Below are positions 1 to 3,679 of a DNA stretch of 5,196 nt, piece after piece. Source of the stretch: Acidimicrobiales bacterium. Lineage in GTDB: Bacteria > Actinomycetota > Acidimicrobiia > Acidimicrobiales > SHLQ01. Position 1 is the stretch's first letter; every line of letters starts with the position of its first letter. Location: contig JABDJW010000068.1 in the NCBI GenBank assembly GCA_013002375.1, positions 1 to 5,196 on the forward strand, in the 5' to 3' direction. Position numbers and translations under genes: made by a program. The notes beneath the pieces are model-generated. The model saw only the letters and a list, made by a program, of their open reading frames with translations. It did no database searches and was not told the DNA's origin.

Positions 1-210
1 CCCGGCGACTACAACCCGTTGACCATCCTGCGGGGGTCCGATGCGGCTCGTTTCAAGCAACTGGCGACCCGCGAACCACCCGGCGTCGAGGACACTCGGG
101 CCAACGTGGCGTTCCTCTGCGGCGGACTGGAGATCCCCGGGCCGCCCCGCATCAGCGAATCCGAGTTCGAACGCCTCGAAGAGATCATCGACGAAGAAGA
201 CGACGGCTAG
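1..210 (+). CDS. C-terminal fragment of an unrecognised protein (5' end outside window)
   Basis: The frame is open from the first base to a TAG stop at 208-210 and gives 69 residues. The window begins inside the gene, because the residues before the first possible in-window start (TTG at 19), PGDYNP, read as ordinary protein. The visible part has a mixed soluble composition, one cysteine in 'FLCGG', a proline-rich turn 'IPGPPRIS', and a strongly acidic end, 'FERLEEIIDEEDDG', probably a short helix followed by a disordered tail. There is no membrane segment. Codon use is G/C-rich at third positions, like the other genes here, so it is probably real coding sequence. I do not recognise the family and assign no function. 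The palindromic repeat block starts 9 bases after the stop, so its hairpins may form the 3' end of this transcript. Confidence 0.7.
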   Translation, partial: PGDYNPLTILRGSDAARFKQLATREPPGVEDTRANVAFLCGGLEIPGPPRISESEFERLEEIIDEEDDG

Positions 211-218
211 CGCGACCC

Positions 219-258
219 CGGGGTCAGACCCCGAACGCTGGTTTGGGGTCTGACCCCG
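219..258. other. Long stem-loop formed by palindrome copies 1 and 2
   Basis: Bases 220-232 pair perfectly with 245-257, and C219 can pair with G258. The inner bases continue the helix: A234-T243, A235-T242 and C236-G241, with G233-T244 as a wobble. This leaves a GCTG loop at 237-240, so a stem of about 18 pairs is possible. A second hairpin, 270-282 with 293-305, has a 10-base loop. Such structures could protect a 3' end, attenuate transcription, or act as a transposition substrate. There is no T-run after either stem, so they are not canonical intrinsic terminators. The pairing is read directly from the sequence; the role is inference. Confidence 0.6.
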
Positions 259-306
259 AACGCCAAATCGGGTCTGACCCCAAAACGCCAAATGGGGTCA
301 GACCCC
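219..306. repeat. Array of four GGGGTC-N-GACCCC palindromes at 24-25 bp spacing
   Basis: Four copies of a 13-base element lie at 220-232, 245-257, 269-281 and 294-306. Copies 1 and 4 read GGGGTCAGACCCC and copy 2 reads the complement form GGGGTCTGACCCC. Copy 3 is the same as copy 2 with C for the first G. Start-to-start distances are 25, 24 and 25. The 12-base and 11-base spacers after copies 2 and 3 share ACGCCAAAT. By their central base the copies run +,-,-,+, so neighbours 1/2 and 3/4 are inverted repeats. From general knowledge, short G/C palindromes repeated in intergenic DNA resemble REP elements spread by RAYT (IS200-like) transposases. No such transposase is present here, so that origin is inference. 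The block is entirely non-coding, between the stop at 210 and the VanZ-family gene. Confidence 0.9.
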
Positions 307-352
307 GGTGGGTCGATCGGATCATTTCACGGCAGCTTTCGGTCGAGCGTTC

Positions 353-366
353 TACTCTCGGCCTCG
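353..366 (+). promoter_or_regulatory. Putative -10 box for leaderless VanZ-family transcript
   Basis: TACTCT at 353-358 fits the TANNNT -10 pattern. A start site about seven bases downstream would fall on or next to the GTG at 366 or the ATG at 369, giving a transcript with almost no 5' leader. This agrees with the absence of a Shine-Dalgarno sequence before those codons. No good -35 hexamer is seen at the usual distance, so the call rests on one hexamer and its spacing. Confidence 0.4.
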
Positions 367-368
367 TG

Positions 369-845
369 ATGCGAGTTGGGCCCTGGCGGCGAATGCGGGA
401 CATGAACCGGTACACGGCGACCGGCGTCTTCTTCCTTCTGGCGTCGGTGCTCAGCCTGTCCAGCCAGGTAGGCCCGATCTGGAAGGCGTCGATTCGACAG
501 ATCGCCGACATCGGGCGGGCCATCGAATCGTTGTTGCCGTTCAACGTGATCGACCGTCAGGACATCCCGTTCCAGCCCGACGAGATCGGCCACCTTCTGC
601 TGTGGGGCGGCGGCATGGTCGTGCTCGGGCTGCTGCGCCGATCGGTCAAGACCGACGTGATCGCCGTTGGCCTGTTCGGGGCATCGGTCGGCTTCGAGTT
701 CCTGCAGGCGACCATCACCACCAGCCGGTCGCTTCAGATCACCGACATTGCCGCCAATGGCTTCGGCATCGTCCTCGGACTGTGCATCGTCGTGTTTGTG
801 GACGCGATTGGCCGGCGGCCGAAACTCGTCGACACGACGGCCTGA
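369..845 (+). CDS. VanZ-family integral membrane protein
   Basis: Predicted 158-residue membrane protein with about four hydrophobic segments (roughly residues 17-34, 73-89, 96-113 and 126-146). The VanZ-like signature is visible: 'PDEIGHLLLWGGG' (70-82) corresponds to the family's D-K/E-x-x-H motif, followed by 'GFEFLQATITTSR' (108-120, the E-x-x-Q part) and 'ITDIAANGFGIVLG' (124-137, the D-x-x-x-N-x-x-G part). VanZ of enterococci gives low-level teicoplanin resistance, but most VanZ-like proteins in environmental bacteria have no known role, so resistance should not be assumed. In-frame alternatives to the chosen ATG are GTG 366, ATG 393 and ATG 402. The -10-like box at 353-358 favours 366 or 369, while the hydrophobic core is kept even with 402. 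It may be co-transcribed with the upstream gene through the repeat block. It converges on the small gene at 867-1088, with 21 bases between the stops. Confidence 0.85.
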   Translation: MRVGPWRRMRDMNRYTATGVFFLLASVLSLSSQVGPIWKASIRQIADIGRAIESLLPFNVIDRQDIPFQPDEIGHLLLWGGGMVVLGLLRRSVKTDVIAVGLFGASVGFEFLQATITTSRSLQITDIAANGFGIVLGLCIVVFVDAIGRRPKLVDTTA

Positions 846-866
846 CCGGCCGGCGTTGCGAGATCC

Positions 867-1088
867 CTAGCGAGGCGGCAAGAAGACGCTCTCGATCGTG
901 ACGAGCAGCACCAGCACTGCGATCGGCGCGAAGTAGATCGCCCCGATCGCCAGTGGGACCGATTGGGTGGCCATCACCGCGACTCCGGTGATGGCGCCGA
1001 GCACCAACAGCGCGGCAATCAGCCGCAGAATCCACAGGTGGCGCGTCTCGGCCCAGTGTCGCCGTGAACGACTCGCGGTGTTGGCCAT
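867..1088 (-). CDS. Small two-helix membrane protein, unknown function
   Basis: A 73-residue protein. The N-terminus is basic (four Arg and two His in the first 17 residues) and is followed by two hydrophobic segments at about 20-40 and 46-64, separated by 'TQSVP'. The end is short, 'ESVFLPPR'. The charge pattern suggests the N-terminus stays in the cytoplasm. I chose ATG at 1088 because a purine-rich GGGGGA lies four bases upstream (1098-1093) and a plausible promoter lies further up. The frame stays open upstream to 1529, but that stretch is antisense to the well-supported cyclotransferase and is a shadow. No enzymatic motif is visible and I do not recognise a named family. It is a stand-alone gene, convergent with the VanZ-family gene and divergent from the cyclotransferase gene. 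The start, ribosome-binding site and clear two-helix topology make it likely to be real. Confidence 0.7.
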   Translation of the reverse strand: MANTASRSRRHWAETRHLWILRLIAALLVLGAITGVAVMATQSVPLAIGAIYFAPIAVLVLLVTIESVFLPPR

Positions 1089-1092
1089 TCGA

Positions 1093-1098
1093 TCCCCC
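1093..1098 (-). promoter_or_regulatory. Ribosome binding site for the 867-1088 gene
   Basis: GGGGGA on the minus strand, four bases before ATG 1088, is a reasonable Shine-Dalgarno sequence. It is the main reason for choosing this start in a frame that stays open far upstream. Confidence 0.5.
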
Positions 1099-1120
1099 AA
1101 TCGAAACTCTCGACCCAAAA

Positions 1121-1148
1121 AGCGTAGCGACACCGCACCCGCGGTCGA
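1121..1148 (-). promoter_or_regulatory. Putative promoter of the small membrane protein gene
   Basis: On the minus strand TACGCT (1126-1121) fits a TANNNT -10 box, and TCGACC (1148-1143) matches four of six bases of the TTGACA -35 hexamer with a 16-base spacer. Transcription would begin near 1114, giving a leader of about 26 bases that contains the GGGGGA ribosome-binding site just before ATG 1088. This is inferred from consensus matching only. Confidence 0.4.
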
Positions 1149-1200
1149 GGGATGCCCCGAGTGCCATCGCAACGGCGGCGAACCCGGCCAGACTTGGTTG

Positions 1201-2103
1201 GTGACATCGTCCACGGGTATCCCGCACTCTCCGGCCGGCGGCCCGCGCCGCTCGACCTGGATCGGCGTCGCGCTGCTCGCGCTCGGCGCGACGCTCCTGC
1301 TCGTCTTCGCGCTTCGCGAGTTGGTGGGCTCCGACGACTCCGACGACGAATCGGCGGGCTCCAGCACGACCGCGGCCGGCGTTGCTCCAGCCGAGCCGGG
1401 AGCAACGCCCGTACGGGCGATACCGCAGGTACTCGAGACCCGGGCCCACGACCCGGAGGCGTTCACCCAAGGCTTCGAGTTCGTCGACGGTCGACTGTTC
1501 GAGTCGACCGGTCTGGTCGGCCAGTCCACCCTGCGCGAACTCGACCCCGAGACCGGCGACGTCGTGCGGTCGGTCGATGTCGGCTCGGATTACTTCGCCG
1601 AGGGCCTCACCGCGGTCGACGACGCGCTGATCCAGCTCACGTGGCAGGACGGCGTGGCCTTGGTCTACGACCGTGAGACCTTCCAGGTGCGCGAGACCTT
1701 CAGCTATGAGGGCGAGGGTTGGGGGCTGTGCCAGCTCGACGCCAACCGACTGGTGATGAGCGACGGCTCGGATGTGTTGACGTTCCGAGACCCGCAGTCG
1801 TTCGAGGTCATCGGCACCGTTGCCGTCACGCGGGGCACCGATTCGATTACCCGCCTGAACGAACTCGAGTGCGTCGATGGCACGGTCTGGGCCAACGTCT
1901 GGAAGACCGACCTGATCATGGCCATCGACCCCACGACCGGTGCCGTCACCAGCACGGTCGACGCCACCGGCCTCCTCCCCGCCGACCAGGCGGCCGGGGC
2001 CGACGTGCTCAACGGCATCGCCTACGACGACGACGCCGGCACCTTCTGGCTCACCGGCAAGTTGTGGCCATCGATGTTCGAAGTCACCTTCGTCGAGGGC
2101 TAG
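1201..2103 (+). CDS. Glutaminyl-peptide cyclotransferase (plant/bacterial propeller type), membrane-anchored
   Basis: A 300-residue member of the glutamine cyclotransferase family (Pfam Glu_cyclase_2 type), which converts N-terminal glutamine of peptides to pyroglutamate with release of ammonia. Residues 1-20 are basic before a hydrophobic stretch, 'IGVALLALGATLLLVFAL' (21-38), acting as signal anchor or signal peptide. An acidic, Ser/Thr-rich linker (43-70) leads to the catalytic domain outside the membrane. Family hallmarks are 'HDPEAFTQGFEF' (83-94), 'LFESTG' (99-104), 'YFAEGLT' (131-137), 'EGWGL' (172-176), 'MSDGSD' (186-191), 'LNELE' (219-223), 'ANVWKTD' (231-237) and 'LTGKLWP' (284-290). 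Blade-like repeats begin near 94, 139, 179, 225 and 275, matching the known five-bladed propeller. Cys177 and Cys224, the only cysteines, sit at equivalent places in neighbouring blades. The start is GTG 1201 (TTG 1198 also possible). No Shine-Dalgarno is visible. Upstream in-frame starts would overlap the 867-1088 gene. The physiological substrate is unknown. Confidence 0.92.
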   Translation: MTSSTGIPHSPAGGPRRSTWIGVALLALGATLLLVFALRELVGSDDSDDESAGSSTTAAGVAPAEPGATPVRAIPQVLETRAHDPEAFTQGFEFVDGRLFESTGLVGQSTLRELDPETGDVVRSVDVGSDYFAEGLTAVDDALIQLTWQDGVALVYDRETFQVRETFSYEGEGWGLCQLDANRLVMSDGSDVLTFRDPQSFEVIGTVAVTRGTDSITRLNELECVDGTVWANVWKTDLIMAIDPTTGAVTSTVDATGLLPADQAAGADVLNGIAYDDDAGTFWLTGKLWPSMFEVTFVEG

Positions 2104-2112
2104 CCGACCGCA

Positions 2113-2874
2113 CTACATCTGCCCGAAGGCCTCGCCCAGTCCGTACGCGTGGCCGGCGTTGTAGCCGCCGTCGACCGGCAACGCGACGCCGGTGACGAAC
2201 GATGCATCGTCGCTGCCCAAGAACAACGCGGCCGAAGCGATCTCGTGACTCTCGCCGAACCGACGCAGCTTGTGTTGCCCGATGATGGCGTTCTTGAAGT
2301 CGCTGCCGTCGACGAGGGTGTCGCGGAGCATCGGGGTGTCGATGAAACCGGGACAGATGGCGTTGGCCCGGATCCCCGACGGCCCGTAGTCGCAGGCCAC
2401 GTTCTTGGTCAGCAACACCACACCACCCTTGCTGGCGTTGTAGGTACTGCCGCCCTCGCATCCTTCGAGGCCCTCGACACTGGCCACCGTGATGATCGAA
2501 CCCGAGCGCTGCGCCAACATGGCGGGCAGCACCGCCTTGATCGACACCATCGTGCCGGTCAGGTTGATGTCCTGGCAGCGCTGCCAATCGGCCACGCTCA
2601 AGGTGTGAATGGGGCCGCCGGCCGCGATCCCCGCCGCGGTCACCACGATGTCGACCCGCCCCTGCTTTTCGGCGATGCGAGCGCCTTGGGCCATCTGGGC
2701 CGCTTCATCGGTTACATCGAGCGACGAGAAGTCGTGGCCGGCGAAGTCGGTCGGCTCGGCGATGTCGGTGCCGTAGACGATGGCACCCTCTGCGGCGAAC
2801 CGCTGCACGCACGCCTCGCCAATCCCTGAGGCCGCGCCGGTTACGTGCGCCACCTTGCCGTCGAGCCGTCCCAT
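2113..2874 (-). CDS. Short-chain dehydrogenase/reductase (classical SDR, NAD-preferring)
   Basis: A 253-residue oxidoreductase of normal length for a classical SDR. Visible motifs are the Rossmann glycine motif TGAASGIG (12-19); Asp37 at the end of the second strand, which normally selects NAD(H) over NADP(H); TAAG (79-82) in place of the usual NNAG; and Asn104 in 'DINLTG'. The catalytic residues are Ser132, Tyr145 and Lys149 ('YNASK', 145-149). PGFIDTPM (175-182) follows, and 'VDGGYNAG' (234-241) lies near the C-terminus. The N-S-Y-K tetrad is complete, so the enzyme should be active. The substrate cannot be deduced; family members act on steroids, sugars, acyl thioesters and many alcohols. 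ATG 2874 is firmly chosen: a GGAGG lies five bases upstream and the protein begins with the typical 'GRLDGKVAHVTG'. The open frame reaching upstream to 3513 is antisense to the DUF429 gene and not coding. It converges with the cyclotransferase gene with nine bases between stops. Confidence 0.95.
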   Translation of the reverse strand: MGRLDGKVAHVTGAASGIGEACVQRFAAEGAIVYGTDIAEPTDFAGHDFSSLDVTDEAAQMAQGARIAEKQGRVDIVVTAAGIAAGGPIHTLSVADWQRCQDINLTGTMVSIKAVLPAMLAQRSGSIITVASVEGLEGCEGGSTYNASKGGVVLLTKNVACDYGPSGIRANAICPGFIDTPMLRDTLVDGSDFKNAIIGQHKLRRFGESHEIASAALFLGSDDASFVTGVALPVDGGYNAGHAYGLGEAFGQM

Positions 2875-2879
2875 ACTTG

Positions 2880-2884
2880 CCTCC
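2880..2884 (-). promoter_or_regulatory. Shine-Dalgarno site of the SDR gene
   Basis: GGAGG on the minus strand, five bases before ATG 2874, is the clearest ribosome-binding site in the window and fixes the SDR start. It contrasts with the plus-strand neighbour at 2944, which has none. Confidence 0.8.
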
Positions 2885-2887
2885 AAC

Positions 2888-2904
2888 ACTGAATCCGATT
2901 CGGT
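2888..2904. promoter_or_regulatory. 17-bp near-palindrome, candidate operator
   Basis: The sequence reads ACTGAATCCGATTCGGT. The core GAATC-C-GATTC (2891-2901) is a perfect inverted repeat about one central base. The flanking AC and GT also pair, so only one position per arm (2890 against 2902) breaks the symmetry. It lies between the SDR ribosome-binding site and the likely SDR start point, and just upstream of the DUF429 promoter, where a dimeric repressor could affect both genes. No regulator gene is present, so the role is inferred from symmetry and position only. Confidence 0.4.
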
Positions 2905-2925
2905 CTGACCATTGCGTTCCGGCCG

Positions 2926-2935
2926 ACCATAGAGT
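2926..2935. promoter_or_regulatory. Overlapping divergent -10 boxes (SDR and DUF429 genes)
   Basis: On the plus strand TAGAGT (2930-2935) fits TANNNT, and eight bases separate it from ATG 2944, the spacing expected for a leaderless transcript. On the minus strand TATGGT (2931-2926) also fits TANNNT and would start transcription near 2919, giving the SDR gene a leader of about 45 bases that includes its GGAGG. The two boxes share the bases TA at 2930-2931. Shared -10 symmetry is a known source of bidirectional promoters in bacteria. No strong -35 box is seen on either strand. Confidence 0.4.
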
Positions 2936-2943
2936 CCGGGTCG

Positions 2944-3669
2944 ATGACAGACGAAAACCCACCGACGCCCGATGCGGTCGTCGCCGGCGTCGACGCCAGC
3001 TCGGCGGGCTGGGTCGTCGTGACCACGACGCTCGATTTCGCCGCCACCGCGATCGCGGTCGTGGATGCCATTGCGCCGATCATCGAGCAGCGCCGATCCG
3101 GAGCGCTCTGCGCCCTCGGTATCGACATGCCGATGGGCCTGCCCACCGTCGAGCCTCGGGCCAGCGATGCCGCCGCTCGAGCGTTCATCGGGCCCCGCCG
3201 CGCCGCGGTTTTCCCAACCCCGATTCGGGCGGTGCTCGACCACGTCGACGACTACCCCGCGGCGAACGCCGTGGCCAAGGAACGCTCGGGGCGCGGTCTG
3301 TCGAAGCAGGCCTTCAACCTTCTGCCGCGGGTGGCCGAGCTCGACGAAGCATTGGGCGAACAGCCGCCGTCGCTCGTGGCCGAGGTGCACCCCGAATGCT
3401 GCTTCGCGGCGCTGGCCGGAGGGCCCGACCTGGCCTCGAAGAAGTCGGCGGCCGGGGTCGGCCAACGGCTTCGTCTGCTCATGGCCATCTTCGGATCCAC
3501 CGTTGTCGATCACCTCGCCGCAATGCCGCCCGGCGTTGCGCCCGACGACGTGCTCGATGCCTGTGCCGTGGCCTGGACGGCCACCCGGCTGGCGACGGGT
3601 ACCGCGCGGCCACTCGGCAACCCCGATGCCCGCGATGAACGACGCCGTCCGATGGTGATCTGGGTATAG
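2944..3669 (+). CDS. DUF429 protein, predicted RNase H-like nuclease
   Basis: A 241-residue cytoplasmic protein with the conserved blocks of the DUF429 family, which has been predicted to adopt an RNase H-like fold. In order: 'VAGVDASSAGWVVV' (13-26), 'GIDMPMGLP' (59-67), 'RASDAAAR' (72-79), 'VFPTPIR' (89-95), 'LSKQAFNLLPRVAELD' (119-134), 'EVHPECCFAAL' (147-157), 'SKKSAAGVGQRLRLL' (165-179) and 'DDVLDACAVAWTA' (201-213). Asp17, Asp61, Glu147 and Asp202/Asp205 are plausible metal-binding acids of an RNase H-type centre, by position and conservation. The true substrate is unknown, and the nuclease idea is a family-level prediction. ATG 2944 is supported by a -10-like box eight bases upstream. 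There is no Shine-Dalgarno site, so translation is probably leaderless. The first ten residues are outside the conserved domain. It converges on the large envelope gene with ten bases between stops. Confidence 0.88.
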   Translation: MTDENPPTPDAVVAGVDASSAGWVVVTTTLDFAATAIAVVDAIAPIIEQRRSGALCALGIDMPMGLPTVEPRASDAAARAFIGPRRAAVFPTPIRAVLDHVDDYPAANAVAKERSGRGLSKQAFNLLPRVAELDEALGEQPPSLVAEVHPECCFAALAGGPDLASKKSAAGVGQRLRLLMAIFGSTVVDHLAAMPPGVAPDDVLDACAVAWTATRLATGTARPLGNPDARDERRRPMVIWV

Positions 3670-3679
3670 CGCGGGCGGG

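Larger units (their letters stand above)
1089..1200. promoter_or_regulatory. Divergent intergenic region between small membrane gene and cyclotransferase
   Basis: This 112-base gap must hold the start signals of two divergent genes. The minus-strand signals can be proposed (boxes near 1121-1148 and a ribosome-binding site at 1093-1098). For the plus strand I find no TANNNT box at a leaderless distance from GTG 1201 and no purine-rich ribosome-binding site close to it. The nearest purine-rich run, GGCGGCGAA, ends about 18 bases before the start, too far to serve. The start of the cyclotransferase is therefore the least certain in the window. Confidence 0.45.

Noticed and set aside
219..306. 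CRISPR array
   Set aside because: The repeats are only 13 bases and palindromic, spacers are 11-12 bases and partly identical to each other, and no cas gene is present.
243..368. N-terminal extension of the VanZ-family frame through the palindrome block, giving a repeated 'GSDP' peptide
   Set aside because: It is a by-product of the non-coding palindromes. The membrane-protein similarity begins only after about 400, and better starts lie at 366-402.
369..845. Calling the VanZ-family gene a glycopeptide resistance determinant
   Set aside because: No vanA/vanH/vanX-type genes are nearby, and the family is widespread without resistance function.
846..853. CCGGCCGG palindrome between the VanZ and small-gene stops, as a terminator
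   Set aside because: It has no loop or T-run, and a palindromic 8-mer of this type is expected by chance in GC-rich DNA.
967..1200. Earlier start for the cyclotransferase
   Set aside because: It would overlap most of the small membrane gene. The added residues have no similarity to a signal sequence, and the hydrophobic anchor begins shortly after GTG 1201. A start in the 1081-1200 interval is not fully excluded.
739..1470. Arg- and Gly-rich minus-strand frame across the VanZ and small-gene region
   Set aside because: It overlaps three better-supported genes and has the Arg/Ala/Gly-rich composition typical of shadow frames.
2149..2829. Long plus-strand open frame opposite the SDR gene
   Set aside because: Its composition is that of a frame shadow in GC-rich DNA. 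The minus strand has all the SDR motifs, so this frame is not coding.
2875..3513. Upstream extension of the SDR frame on the minus strand
   Set aside because: It is antisense to the well-supported DUF429 gene. The SDR has a perfect N-terminus and a GGAGG site at ATG 2874.
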